Below are positions 9,219 to 17,503 of a stretch of DNA of 64,000 nt, one piece after another; positions within the stretch are counted from its first letter, which is position 1, and each line of letters starts with the position of its first letter. The notes below the pieces were generated by a model. That model worked only from the letters and a program-made list of their open reading frames with translations. It had not been told where the DNA came from and made no database searches. The stretch covers positions 1,240,001 to 1,304,000 of the forward strand of contig NZ_BNEB01000002.1 in the NCBI RefSeq assembly GCF_016860545.1. The letters run 5' to 3'. A program made the translations under genes and the position numbers. The stretch is from Streptomyces asoensis. Its GTDB lineage: Bacteria > Actinomycetota > Actinomycetes > Streptomycetales > Streptomycetaceae.

Positions 9219-9638
9219 TCAGTAGCCGCGGTACTGCTGGTTGTACGGGTCCTGGTACTGGGGCGCGGCGGGCCGGGGGGCGGCCGGACGCATCGCGTCG
9301 TAGCCCGTGACCGGACGCGGCTGCTGCGGCGCCTGGGGCCCGGGGTAGCCGCGCGGTGCGGAGGCCTGCGGCGGGATGTACGCCGCGGGGGCCTGCTGCA
9401 ACGGCGCGGGCTGCTGGGCCTGCGGGTAGCCGTAGGACATCTGCGAGGGGCCCGCCGGGAGCGCGGGCAGTGCCGACGGCAGCGCGGGCAGGTTGCTGCT
9501 GCCCATGTCGTACGCGGCGGGGACCCGGATCGGGGCGATCTGCGGGGTGCCCCGCTCGGCCACGAGCGAGTCGTAGATCGGGGTGTCCGGGAAGGAGGCG
9601 TAGTAGCCGCCGCCATAAGTGGAGCGGGGGGAGGTCAT
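9219..9638 (-). CDS. DUF6643-type small Pro/Gln/Tyr-rich protein
   Basis: A 139-residue low-complexity protein starting MTSPRSTYGGGYYASFPDTPIYD and ending in a QYQDPYNQQYRGY-type tail. After a conserved N-terminal 45 residues (SLVAERGTPQIAPIRVPA) the chain is dominated by Pro, Gln, Ala and Tyr, so it is probably disordered. I recognise the N-terminus as a streptomycete-specific family of unknown function (DUF6643). I see no Shine-Dalgarno in front of the ATG at 9638; the upstream bases are A/T-rich (TTAACTTATG), which is unusual here and may be promoter. The frame is open upstream to 9914 but that part is not conserved-looking. Confidence 0.7.
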   Translation of the reverse strand: MTSPRSTYGGGYYASFPDTPIYDSLVAERGTPQIAPIRVPAAYDMGSSNLPALPSALPALPAGPSQMSYGYPQAQQPAPLQQAPAAYIPPQASAPRGYPGPQAPQQPRPVTGYDAMRPAAPRPAAPQYQDPYNQQYRGY

Positions 9639-9929
9639 GGCACATAAGTTAAGCCCACGATGTGCTGGTTGGGGAGACCGATAAGAGGGTTGATTTCCGT
9701 GTCCGCAGTGGCTTCGGCCCCCCAATGCGAGCGAACGTGGGGAAAAAGGACGGCGAACGCCGGTCAGATCGTGTAAAGGCCGAGTTCCAGGCGGGTTACC
9801 AGCGGTCGGGCAGGGCTGTTCCCGCACTCCCGATGGGCGTTCACCGTCCCGCGCAATAGGTTGGCCGGAAGGAAAGCCGGGGGTGCCGAGGCGCGCGGCC
9901 CGGTGCACCGACACGCGATGGGGGCGTAC

Positions 9930-11234
9930 ATGTCAATGTCGAAGGGGTCCAATGTTCCGGTGCCGGCCACGGCACTGCGGGTCGAGCTGGGCTGGCGTTC
10001 GGGACCCGGCGTCCCGGACGCGGACGCGTCGGCGCTGCTCCTGGTGGGCGGAAAGGTACGTTCCGACGCGGACTTCGTCTTCTACAACCAGCCGGCGCAC
10101 TCCTCCGGAGCCGTCCGCCACGAGGGCAAGCGCGACGCCGGCGGTCAGGTGACCGACAGTCTTCTCGTCGACCTCGCGCGCGTGGAGCCCGCGATCGAGA
10201 CCGTCGTCCTGGCGGCCTCCGCCGACGGCGGTTCGTTCGGCCGGGTGCCGGGCCTCTACATCGAGGTGCGCGACGCCGCTCAGGGCACCGTCGTGGCACG
10301 GTTCGACAGCACCGGCGCGACCGTGGAGACGGCCTTCGTGCTGGGGGAGTTCTACCGCAGACAGGGCGCGTGGAAGTTCCGGGCCGTCGGACAGGGCTAC
10401 GGCAGCGGCCTGGAAGGCCTGGCCACCGACTTCGGCATCGCCGTGGACGAGCCGCAGCGGGCGGCCGCCCCCGCCCCGTCCGCGCCGCGGACTCCGCCGC
10501 CCCCGCCGCCGACCGTGCCCGCCTTCCCGGTCACCGTGCCGCCGCCCGTCCACCAGGCTCCGCCGCCCTCACCGCCCGCTCCGCCGGTCACCCCGGTCCG
10601 GCTGACCAAGGTGACGCTCACCAAGGCCGCGCCGTCGGTCTCCCTGAGCAAACAGGGCGGCACCTCGGGCGCCCTGCGCGTCAACCTCAACTGGGAGGTG
10701 CGCAAGCAGTTCTCCGGCTGGGGCAGCAAACGCGGCCGGGCGGTCGCCCTGCACAACGACCTCGACCTCGACCTGTGCGCCCTGTTCGAGCTCGCCGACG
10801 GCCGCAAGGGCGTCGTCCAGGCCCTCGGCAACGCCTTCGGCTCCCTGCACCAGCCCCCGTACATCCACCTCGACGGCGACGACCGCACCGGCGCCGTGTC
10901 GAGCGGCGAGAACCTGACCGTCAACCTCGACCACAAGAACGACTTCCGGCGCATCCTCGTCTTCGTGACCATCTACGAGGGCGCCCGGTCCTTCGCCGAC
11001 CTGCACGCCACGGTCACCCTCCAGCCCCAGTTCGGCGCCCCGATCGACTTCTCGCTCGACGAGTGCACGGTCCCCTCGACCGTGGCGGCGCTCGCCCTGA
11101 TCACCAACAATGGCGGCGACCTCGTCGTCCAGCGCGAGGCCCGCTACCTGGTGCCCCAGCGCGGGGTCAGCCCGCAGCGGACCGTCGACCACGCCTACGG
11201 ATGGGGCATGAACTGGACGCCGGGCCGCAAGTAG
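9930..11234 (+). CDS. TerD-family protein with a Pro-rich linker and a second TerD-like domain
   Basis: The start is taken at ATG 9930 ([11 protein letters not shown]), behind a GGGGG stretch, giving 434 residues. The N-terminal domain (1-190) is a clear TerD fold: KGSNVPV opening, [20 protein letters not shown] and the calcium-site-like [21 protein letters not shown] motif. A linker of about 60 residues made of Pro/Ala/Val follows. A C-terminal half of about 180 residues then starts [17 protein letters not shown] and has the RVNLNWE strand and an acidic [14 protein letters not shown] motif, so it looks like a divergent TerD/TerZ domain. Such proteins bind calcium and take part in tellurite resistance or surface stress signalling. 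It is divergent from DUF6643 across 291 bases. Confidence 0.85.
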   Translation: MSMSKGSNVPVPATALRVELGWRSGPGVPDADASALLLVGGKVRSDADFVFYNQPAHSSGAVRHEGKRDAGGQVTDSLLVDLARVEPAIETVVLAASADGGSFGRVPGLYIEVRDAAQGTVVARFDSTGATVETAFVLGEFYRRQGAWKFRAVGQGYGSGLEGLATDFGIAVDEPQRAAAPAPSAPRTPPPPPPTVPAFPVTVPPPVHQAPPPSPPAPPVTPVRLTKVTLTKAAPSVSLSKQGGTSGALRVNLNWEVRKQFSGWGSKRGRAVALHNDLDLDLCALFELADGRKGVVQALGNAFGSLHQPPYIHLDGDDRTGAVSSGENLTVNLDHKNDFRRILVFVTIYEGARSFADLHATVTLQPQFGAPIDFSLDECTVPSTVAALALITNNGGDLVVQREARYLVPQRGVSPQRTVDHAYGWGMNWTPGRK

Positions 11235-11249
11235 CGGCCCACCCCGGGG

Positions 11250-11293
11250 GTCCCGGTGCGGGGCCTCCGCACGCCGGGGCCCCGTACCGGGAC
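11250..11293. terminator. Bidirectional stem-loop terminator between TerD and glycosyltransferase genes
   Basis: A 16-base arm at 11250-11265 pairs with 11278-11293 with a single G-T position, leaving a 12-base loop. It sits 15 bases after the TerD-family stop and touches the stop of the convergent glycosyltransferase, so it can end both transcripts. There is no U tract, as is usual in streptomycetes. Confidence 0.7.
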
Positions 11294-12469
11294 TCAGCCC
11301 TCGTCGGGCACGCTGTCCGGCCGGGCGTAGGTGCGGCCCTTCCAGGCCGCGCCCCGACCCCGGTAGTGCTGCACCGCGGAGTCGACCGTCATCAGCAGAT
11401 AGAGGAACGCGGTGAACGGCAGCAGGGGAGCGAGCCACAGCGGCTGACGGTAGTACCGCAGCATCGGGACGTACGTCCCCGCCATCACCAGCCACGCGAG
11501 AGCGCCGCACACGGCGGTCGCCGTACTCCCGACGACGAGACCGCCGGCCAGCGCGAGCGGCGGAACCAGGTACACGAGCGCGAGACCGAGGACCGTCCCG
11601 GCCAGGAGGAGCGGACTGTGCCGCAGCTGCGCGTACGCGCTGCGCGAGACCATCCGCCACAGGTCGTGCAGCGCCGGGTACGGGCGCACGCTCTCCACGT
11701 GGTCCGCGAGCCCCAGCCACAGATGGCCCCCGGCGCCCCGCACGGCCCGCGCGAGCGCCACGTCGTCGATGACGGCGTGCCGGACGGAGTCCGGGATCCG
11801 CGCCCGGTCGGCGGCTTCCGCGCGCAGCAGGACGCAGCCGCCCGCCGCGGCCGCCGTCCGCGCCCCGCGCCGGGCGATCCGGCGGAAGGGATACAGCTGC
11901 GCGAAGAAGTAGACGAAGGCGGGCACCACCAGCCGCTCCCACCGGCTCTCCACCCGCAGTCGCGCCATCAGGGACACGACGTCGAACCCTCCGGTGCCCG
12001 CCGCCGCCACCAGCTCCCGCAGACTGCCGGGGGCGTGGGCGATGTCGGCGTCCGTCAGGAGGAGGTACTCGGGCTCACGCGCGCGTGCCAGGCCGATGCC
12101 GTGACGCACCGCCCACAGCTTCCCGGTCCACCCCGCGGGAGGTTCGCCCGGCGAGTCCACGGTCAGCGCCAGCCCGCCGTGCCGCAGGGCCAGGTCGCGC
12201 GCGAGGTCCCCGGTGCCGTCCGAGCTGCCGTCGTCGACGAGGAAGACCTCCGCCCGGCCCGGGTAGTCCTGCGCCAGCAGCGAGGGCAGGCTCGCGGGCA
12301 GCACCGCCGCCTCGTCCCGCGCGGGGACGACGACACAGACGGACGGCCACTCCCGCGGCTCCCGGCGCACCGGGAGCCTCACGTCCGTACGCCAGAAGAA
12401 GCCCTGACACAGCAGCAGCCACAGCCAGGCGGCCAGGGACACGGCGGCGATCCACGCGACGGCGCTCAC
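11294..12469 (-). CDS. hpnB: Family 2 glycosyltransferase, hopene-associated HpnB type
   Basis: The GTG at 12469 gives 391 residues. An N-terminal transmembrane helix (residues 4-22) is followed by a GT2/GT-A domain: VCVVVPARDEAAVLPASL, LVDDGSSDGT, PPAGWTGKLWAV and the metal-binding TDADIAHAP. Then come LVVPAFVYFFAQLYPF, AAAAGGCVLLR, the acceptor-side VIDDVALARAV and a membrane block of about three helices after YAQLRHSPLLL. That run of motifs is typical of HpnB, found with hopanoid genes. No squalene-hopene cyclase or other hpn gene is in the window, so this copy is an orphan and its substrate is uncertain. An open frame continues upstream to 13801 but overlaps the racemase and is not part of the gene. 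Confidence 0.82.
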   Translation of the reverse strand: MSAVAWIAAVSLAAWLWLLLCQGFFWRTDVRLPVRREPREWPSVCVVVPARDEAAVLPASLPSLLAQDYPGRAEVFLVDDGSSDGTGDLARDLALRHGGLALTVDSPGEPPAGWTGKLWAVRHGIGLARAREPEYLLLTDADIAHAPGSLRELVAAAGTGGFDVVSLMARLRVESRWERLVVPAFVYFFAQLYPFRRIARRGARTAAAAGGCVLLRAEAADRARIPDSVRHAVIDDVALARAVRGAGGHLWLGLADHVESVRPYPALHDLWRMVSRSAYAQLRHSPLLLAGTVLGLALVYLVPPLALAGGLVVGSTATAVCGALAWLVMAGTYVPMLRYYRQPLWLAPLLPFTAFLYLLMTVDSAVQHYRGRGAAWKGRTYARPDSVPDEG

Positions 12470-12526
12470 GCGCGCAGTCTGCCCCACGCCGCCGGGCCGC
12501 AGGAGCACATCGTCTATGGTGGCCGG

Positions 12527-13312
12527 GTGAAGATCGCGCTCATGGACTCCGGAATCGGCCTGCTGGCGGCCACCGCCGCGGTACGGCGCCTTCGGCCCGA
12601 CGCCGATCTCGTGCTCTCCCTCGACCCCGACGGCATGCCCTGGGGACCCCGCACCACCGAGGACCTCACCGAGCGGGCCGTCGCCGTCGCCGAGGCCGCC
12701 GCGGCCCACCGGCCCGAGGCCCTCATCGTCGGCTGCAACACGGCGACCGTGCACGCCCTGCCCACGCTGCGCTCCCTCCTCGAACCCGGCATCCCGGTGA
12801 TCGGGACCGTCCCCGCGATCAAGCCGGCCGCGGCAGGCGGCGGCCCCGTCGCGATCTGGGCCACGCCCGCCACCACCGGCAGCCCCTACCAGCGCGACCT
12901 CATCCGCGACTTCGCCGGCGGCGTGCCGGTCACCGAAGTGCCCTGCTGGGGCCTGGCCGAGGCCGTGGAGCACGCGGACGAGACGGCGATCGACGACGCC
13001 GTCGCCGCGGCCGCCGCCCTCACCCCCGAGAACGTGACGACCGTCGTCCTGGGCTGCACCCACTACGAGCTGGTCGCCGACCGCATCCGCGCCGCCGTGC
13101 AGCGTCCCGGACGGCCGCCTCTCGTCCTGCACGGCTCCGCGGGCGCCGTCGCCGCGCAGGCGCTGCGCCGCATCGGCGCGGGCCCGGCACCCGGGTCCGC
13201 GGTCCTCGGCAGCGTGACGGTCCTGCTCAGCGGCCGCCCCGGCGGCCTTCCGGCGCCGGCCCTCGCCTACGCGGAAGGCCGGCTGCTCCAGGCCGTCAGC
13301 CCCGCCTCGTAG
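12527..13312 (+). CDS. Aspartate/glutamate racemase-superfamily protein (MurI-like)
   Basis: A 261-residue protein starting VKIALMDSGIGLL, the D-S/G-IG loop of glutamate racemase. Both catalytic cysteines are present in the expected contexts: VGCNTATVHALP (first) and LGCTHYELV (second). Family glutamate racemases make D-Glu for peptidoglycan. This protein is near the short end of MurI length and lacks the usual DSGVGGL variant, so a paralogue acting on another amino acid is possible. A TATGGT hexamer lies exactly six bases before the GTG, suggesting a leaderless transcript. It is divergent from the glycosyltransferase across only 57 bases. Confidence 0.82.
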   Translation: MKIALMDSGIGLLAATAAVRRLRPDADLVLSLDPDGMPWGPRTTEDLTERAVAVAEAAAAHRPEALIVGCNTATVHALPTLRSLLEPGIPVIGTVPAIKPAAAGGGPVAIWATPATTGSPYQRDLIRDFAGGVPVTEVPCWGLAEAVEHADETAIDDAVAAAAALTPENVTTVVLGCTHYELVADRIRAAVQRPGRPPLVLHGSAGAVAAQALRRIGAGPAPGSAVLGSVTVLLSGRPGGLPAPALAYAEGRLLQAVSPAS

Positions 13313-13415
13313 CCGCCGGGCCGCCCGCGGGTCGCCCCGGAGAGCCGTCCACCGCCCGGGCGGAGCAGTCACCGTGCGCAACGAGGTACCCGCGCAGCGA
13401 AACCTGAGTAACCTC

Positions 13416-13997
13416 ATGAACATGAGGGACCACCCCCACGACGAAAGCACCCCGCTTCCCGGCGTCCCGCATGCCGAGGCCCCGCATCCCGACGTCTGGA
13501 CCGGGCGCGCCACCAACCGGTTCCAGTGGCTGCTGGCGCTCGTCGGCGCCGCCTGCATGGCGCTCGGCATCGAGCTCGCCGTGGCCTCCGCGTGGACGTC
13601 CGGTGTCGCCCCGCTGGTCATGTCCGTCGTCGGCTGCATCGCCGCCGGACTGCTCGTCCTCTTCGGCACCCTCGCCTTCGTCCACGTGGACCTCAAGCTG
13701 GACCGGGAGTCGCTCGAAGTGCGCTGCGGCCACATCGGGCTGCCGCGCCGGCGCATCCCGCTGGCCCACGTCGCGGGCGCCGATTTCGAACCGCTCGTCA
13801 CACCGCGCCACTGGGGCGGCTGGGGCTACCGCTGGCGCCCGGACAAGGGCACGGCCGTCGTGGTGCGCCGCGGGGAAGGCGTGGTGCTGCGGCTCTGGGA
13901 CGGCCACACGTTCACGATCACCGTGGACGACGCGGAGTCGGCGGTCCGGGTCATCAAGGACCGGCTGCGCACCGGCACCCCGGGCACCGCGCCCTGA
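13416..13997 (+). CDS. Two-helix membrane protein with a PH-like cytoplasmic domain
   Basis: A 193-residue protein (ATG 13416; a second ATG follows two codons later). After an acidic/Pro N-terminus of about 30 residues come two transmembrane helices (about residues 38-60 and 66-88). A compact domain follows with alternating strands: LKLDRESLEVRCG, IPLAHVAGADF, a striking HWGGWGYRW motif, GTAVVVRRGEGVVL and a final FTITVDDAESAV strand-helix. The layout resembles the bacterial PH-like domains attached to two membrane helices that are abundant in actinomycetes. No enzymatic motif is seen. It is convergent with the O-antigen ligase-like gene. Confidence 0.7.
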   Translation: MNMRDHPHDESTPLPGVPHAEAPHPDVWTGRATNRFQWLLALVGAACMALGIELAVASAWTSGVAPLVMSVVGCIAAGLLVLFGTLAFVHVDLKLDRESLEVRCGHIGLPRRRIPLAHVAGADFEPLVTPRHWGGWGYRWRPDKGTAVVVRRGEGVVLRLWDGHTFTITVDDAESAVRVIKDRLRTGTPGTAP

Positions 13998-14003
13998 GCC
14001 GTC

Positions 14004-14025
14004 CCGCTCCCGTGCGCGGGAGCGG
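14004..14025. terminator. Short stem-loop between convergent membrane-protein genes
   Basis: A perfect nine-base stem (14004-14012 with 14017-14025) with a four-base loop, placed six bases after one stop codon and seven before the other convergent stop. A likely shared terminator. Confidence 0.6.
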
Positions 14026-14031
14026 CCGAGA

Positions 14032-15129
14032 TCAGCGGGCCGGGCGACCGCCCCGGGGCAGGTTCCCGCCGTACTGCGCCCGTGCCCCGCTGGCCGCGGG
14101 CTCCTCGGCCAGCGGCCGGGCCGTGGACAGCCCGGCCAGCAGCCCCGCGCCCACCGACACCGTCGTGAAGCTCAGCGCGTTGCCGAGCGCGGCGACGACG
14201 GCCACCGCGCCGAGCGCGGCCCCCGCGGTCAGGACGACCGGGGTGGGGCGCGGCGCGCGCCACAGGGCGAACAGCACCCAGCAGAAGACCGCGGCCAGCA
14301 GCAGCACTCCGACGACACCCTGCTCCGCGGCCAGTTGCAGCGGCGCCGAGTGCGGCCTGCCGTCGGCCGGCACAGGTCCTGGCGCGGCACCGCTCAGCTC
14401 GCCGAAACGACCGGGCCCCACGCCCAGGCCGGCCTCGCGGCGGGCCATGTCCAGGGCGTCGCGCCACAGGTCGAGCCGGTGCGGGGTCAGCCGGTCCGCC
14501 AGCGGGCGGGCCAAGCCGCCGGGCAGCGCGTCGGCGGCGAGGGCCCAGACCAGGCCGGTGACCAGGGCGACGGCCATCGCCGGGGCGATCAGTGCCGGCC
14601 CCCGGCGGGACGTCCGCCCGGCGGCCAGGGAGCACAGCAGCACGGCGGCGCAGGCGACGACCGCCGTACCGGAGCCCAGCAGGGCTCCGGTCGCCGTGCC
14701 GCCCGCGGCGAGGAGCCGCAGGGCGGACCGCAGCGCGGGCACCGGTGTCGCCCAGGCGGCACAGCACGCGGCTCCCGTCGACAGGACGAGCACCGCAGCG
14801 GTGGCACCCGCGTGGCCCAGGGGCGCGGCGATCTCGGGACCCGGATCCAGCCGGGGCCGGGCGACGGCCAGCGTGAGTCCCGCCAGCGCCCCCGCACAGG
14901 GCGCGGCGACCGGCAGCAGCACCCCGAGGATCCGCCCCGCCGCGTACCCCGCGGCCAGTGCCAGCACCGCGAGCAGGACACCCTCCGGGCGCCCGTCGTG
15001 CACGGTGGCGGTGACCAGGGACCAGACGGCTAAGGCCCCGAGCACGGCGATGCCCGCCGCGTCGGAGACGCTGCGTCTCTCCCCGTCCCCGTCCGTACCG
15101 GCCGCGGACGACCTCCCCGTGGAACCCAC
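14032..15129 (-). CDS. O-antigen ligase-like (Wzy_C) polytopic membrane protein
   Basis: With the GTG at 15129 (preceded by a G-rich Shine-Dalgarno) the protein has 365 residues; the frame stays open to an ATG at 15306, which would add a Ser/Gly/Arg-rich tail without membrane segments. About nine or ten hydrophobic spans are visible. The recognisable element is the large-loop motif RLDLWRDALDMARREAGLGVGPGRF, which I give only in part as WRDALDMA...GVGPGRF. This is the signature of the O-antigen ligase/polymerase family, followed by an acidic-His pattern (SAPLQLAAEQGVVG). Actinobacterial members are thought to handle cell-surface glycans. No other surface-polysaccharide gene apart from the GT2 is nearby. 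Confidence 0.72.
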   Translation of the reverse strand: MGSTGRSSAAGTDGDGERRSVSDAAGIAVLGALAVWSLVTATVHDGRPEGVLLAVLALAAGYAAGRILGVLLPVAAPCAGALAGLTLAVARPRLDPGPEIAAPLGHAGATAAVLVLSTGAACCAAWATPVPALRSALRLLAAGGTATGALLGSGTAVVACAAVLLCSLAAGRTSRRGPALIAPAMAVALVTGLVWALAADALPGGLARPLADRLTPHRLDLWRDALDMARREAGLGVGPGRFGELSGAAPGPVPADGRPHSAPLQLAAEQGVVGVLLLAAVFCWVLFALWRAPRPTPVVLTAGAALGAVAVVAALGNALSFTTVSVGAGLLAGLSTARPLAEEPAASGARAQYGGNLPRGGRPAR

Positions 15130-15332
15130 CCGTCCCCCCGAACCCGGTCGCCCCCCGGTCGTGACGGCCCCGAACCGTGACGGGCCCCGCTCACCAGTGC
15201 GAACGGAGCTCTGGCACACCGTAACGGCTGATGGGCGGTTTGTGGATGAGTCGCACCGGTTCGGGCGGACCCCGCCGGCCGCTCCGCGGACTGTGCTGTC
15301 GGCCAAAAGGTCACGCGCCGTACACTCCCGGA

Positions 15333-16943
15333 GTGACCGTCACCGCTACTTCCGTGGACCGGCCGGACCAGCTGGAGCCCCAGACCGCGCGGGCTTCCCG
15401 CGGTGCGCGGCTCCTGCGCCTCGTCCCGGCCGCCGCAGCCGCGCTCGCCGGAGTGCTGCTCTATGTCAGTTTCCCGCCGCGCTCCCTGTGGTGGCTGGCG
15501 CTGCCGGCCTTCGCCGTATTCGGCTGGGTGCTGCGCGGACGCGGCTGGAAGGCGGCCTTCGGCCTGGGCTACCTCTTCGGGCTCGGTTTCCTGCTGCCGC
15601 TCCTCGTCTGGACCGGCGTCGAGGTGGGTCCGGGGCCCTGGCTGGCGCTCGTGGCCATCGAGGCGCTCTTCGTCGCCCTGGTCGGCGTGGGCGTCGCCGC
15701 CGTGGCGAAGCTGCCGGCCTGGCCGCTGTGGGCGGCGGCGCTCTGGATCGCCGGCGAGGCCGCACGCGCGCGCGTGCCCTTCCGCGGCTTCCCGTGGGGC
15801 AAGATCGCCTTCGGGCAGGCGGACGGCCTCTTCCTGCCCCTGGCCGCCGTGGGCGGCACCCCCGTACTCGGCTTCGCGGTCGTCCTGTGCGGCTTCGGCC
15901 TGTACGAGGTCGTGCGCCTCGTGCAGGAGCGGCGGCGCTCCGGTGAGGTGCGGCGCTCCGCGGCCGCCCTGGCCCTGCTCGGTGTGGCCGTCCCGGTCAT
16001 CGGCGCCGTGGCCGCCCGTCCCCTGGTCAGCGACAAGGCGCAGGACGGCACCGCGACCGTGGCCGTCATCCAGGGCAACGTGCCCCGCCTCGGACTCGAG
16101 TTCAACGCCCAGCGCCGGGCCGTGCTCGACTACCACGCGCGCGAGACGGAGCGCCTGGCCGCCGAGGTCAAGGCGGGCAAGGTCGCCCGGCCCGACTTCG
16201 TGCTGTGGCCCGAGAACTCCTCCGACATCGACCCCTTCGCCTATGCCGACGCGGCCGTCGTCATCGACAGGGCGGCGAAGGCGATCGGCGCGCCGATCTC
16301 CGTCGGCGGCGTCGTCGAGCGGGACGGCAAGCTCTACAACGAGCAGATCCTGTGGGACCCGGTCAAGGGACCCACCCAGACGTACGACAAGCGGCAGGTC
16401 CAGCCGTTCGGCGAGTACCTTCCGCTGCGCTCGTTCATCGGGGCCCTCAACAAGAACTGGACCTCCATGGTCCGCCAGGACTTCAGCCGCGGCAGCAAGC
16501 CCGGCGTGTTCGACATGGACGGCGCCCGGGTCGGCCTCGCGACCTGCTACGAGGCGGCCTTCGACTGGGCCGTGCGGGACACCGTCACCCACGGCGCCCA
16601 GCTCATCTCGGTGCCCAGCAACAACGCCACCTTCGACCGCAGCGAGATGACCTACCAGCAGCTGGCGATGTCGCGCGTGCGCGCCGTCGAGCACAGCCGG
16701 ACCGTCACGGTGCCCGTGACCAGCGGCGTCAGCGCGATCATCATGCCGGACGGGAAGATCACCCGGAAGACCGGCATGTTCGTCGCCGACTCCCTCGTGC
16801 AGAAGGTGCCCCTGCGCTCCTCCGAGACGCCGGCGACCAGGCTGGGCATCCTGCCCGAGATGGCCCTGGTGCTCGTCGCCGCGGGAGGCCTCGGATGGGC
16901 GATCGGCACCGGTCTGCGGACCCGGCGGAGCACGGCCGGCTGA
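15333..16943 (+). CDS. lnt: Apolipoprotein N-acyltransferase
   Basis: A 536-residue membrane enzyme that adds the third acyl chain to lipoproteins. Five to six N-terminal helices (to about residue 200, including GILLYVSFPP-like and RGFPWGKIAFGQ motifs) precede a nitrilase-superfamily domain and a last helix near the C-terminus. The nitrilase triad is visible: Glu in WPENSSDIDPF, Lys in YDKRQVQPFGEYLP and Cys in LATCYEAAF. A TACACT hexamer lies six bases before the GTG at 15333 and the only Shine-Dalgarno-like bases touch the start, so a leaderless transcript is likely. The Nudix gene follows after 26 bases. Confidence 0.93.
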   Translation: MTVTATSVDRPDQLEPQTARASRGARLLRLVPAAAAALAGVLLYVSFPPRSLWWLALPAFAVFGWVLRGRGWKAAFGLGYLFGLGFLLPLLVWTGVEVGPGPWLALVAIEALFVALVGVGVAAVAKLPAWPLWAAALWIAGEAARARVPFRGFPWGKIAFGQADGLFLPLAAVGGTPVLGFAVVLCGFGLYEVVRLVQERRRSGEVRRSAAALALLGVAVPVIGAVAARPLVSDKAQDGTATVAVIQGNVPRLGLEFNAQRRAVLDYHARETERLAAEVKAGKVARPDFVLWPENSSDIDPFAYADAAVVIDRAAKAIGAPISVGGVVERDGKLYNEQILWDPVKGPTQTYDKRQVQPFGEYLPLRSFIGALNKNWTSMVRQDFSRGSKPGVFDMDGARVGLATCYEAAFDWAVRDTVTHGAQLISVPSNNATFDRSEMTYQQLAMSRVRAVEHSRTVTVPVTSGVSAIIMPDGKITRKTGMFVADSLVQKVPLRSSETPATRLGILPEMALVLVAAGGLGWAIGTGLRTRRSTAG

Positions 16944-16969
16944 CGGGACGGCCCGGATAGGGTCGCCGT

Positions 16970-17449
16970 ATGCCGACTCCTGACTTCATCACCGAGATCC
17001 GGGCCGCCGCGGGCCACCAGCTGCTCTGGCTCCCCGGCGTCAGCGCCGTCGTCCTCGACGACGAGGGGCGGGTGCTGCTGGGCCAGCGCGCGGACAACCA
17101 CCGGTGGTGCCTGATCTCGGGCATCCCCGACCCCGGCGAGCAGCCCGCGGACTGCGCCGTGCGGGAGGTGTACGAGGAGGCGGGCGTGCACTGCGTCCCC
17201 GAGCGGGTCGTGCTGGTGCGGGCCGGGAGCCCCAAGAGGTTCCCGAACGGCGACGAGTGCCAGTTCATGGACATCACCTTCCGCTGCCGGGCCGTGGGCG
17301 GCGAGGCGCGCGTCAACGACGACGAGTCGATCGAGGTGGGCTGGTACCCACTCGACGCCCTGCCGCCGATGGAGGAGTCGCAGCTGTTCCGCATCAAGCA
17401 GGCGCTCGCCGACGAACCCACATGGTTCGAGACCACGCCTTCCCAGTGA
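16970..17449 (+). CDS. Nudix hydrolase
   Basis: A 159-residue protein with a complete Nudix box: GIPDPGEQPADCAVREVYEEAG, quoted in part as GEQP...REVYEEAG, with the metal-binding REx2EE glutamates. Upstream is the usual VVLDDEGRVLLGQRAD strand and downstream the FPNGDECQFMDITF and EVGWYPLDALP elements. Nudix enzymes cleave nucleoside diphosphates linked to another moiety; the substrate cannot be told from sequence. A TAGGGT hexamer lies six bases before the ATG, so it may have its own leaderless promoter despite the closeness to lnt. Confidence 0.9.
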   Translation: MPTPDFITEIRAAAGHQLLWLPGVSAVVLDDEGRVLLGQRADNHRWCLISGIPDPGEQPADCAVREVYEEAGVHCVPERVVLVRAGSPKRFPNGDECQFMDITFRCRAVGGEARVNDDESIEVGWYPLDALPPMEESQLFRIKQALADEPTWFETTPSQ

Positions 17450-17503
17450 AGTATGGGTTGTGACCACATGGAGTGGGGGCCTGGCGCTGCCTAGGGTCGA
17501 GGA

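Noticed and set aside
9662..9859. A 65-codon open frame between DUF6643 and TerD genes
   Set aside because: No Shine-Dalgarno, mixed codon bias and no recognisable family; more likely promoter DNA.
12470..13801. N-terminal extension of the HpnB-type glycosyltransferase frame
   Set aside because: It overlaps the whole racemase gene antisense and has no conserved motif; the GTG at 12469 starts a complete GT2 protein with its own first membrane helix.
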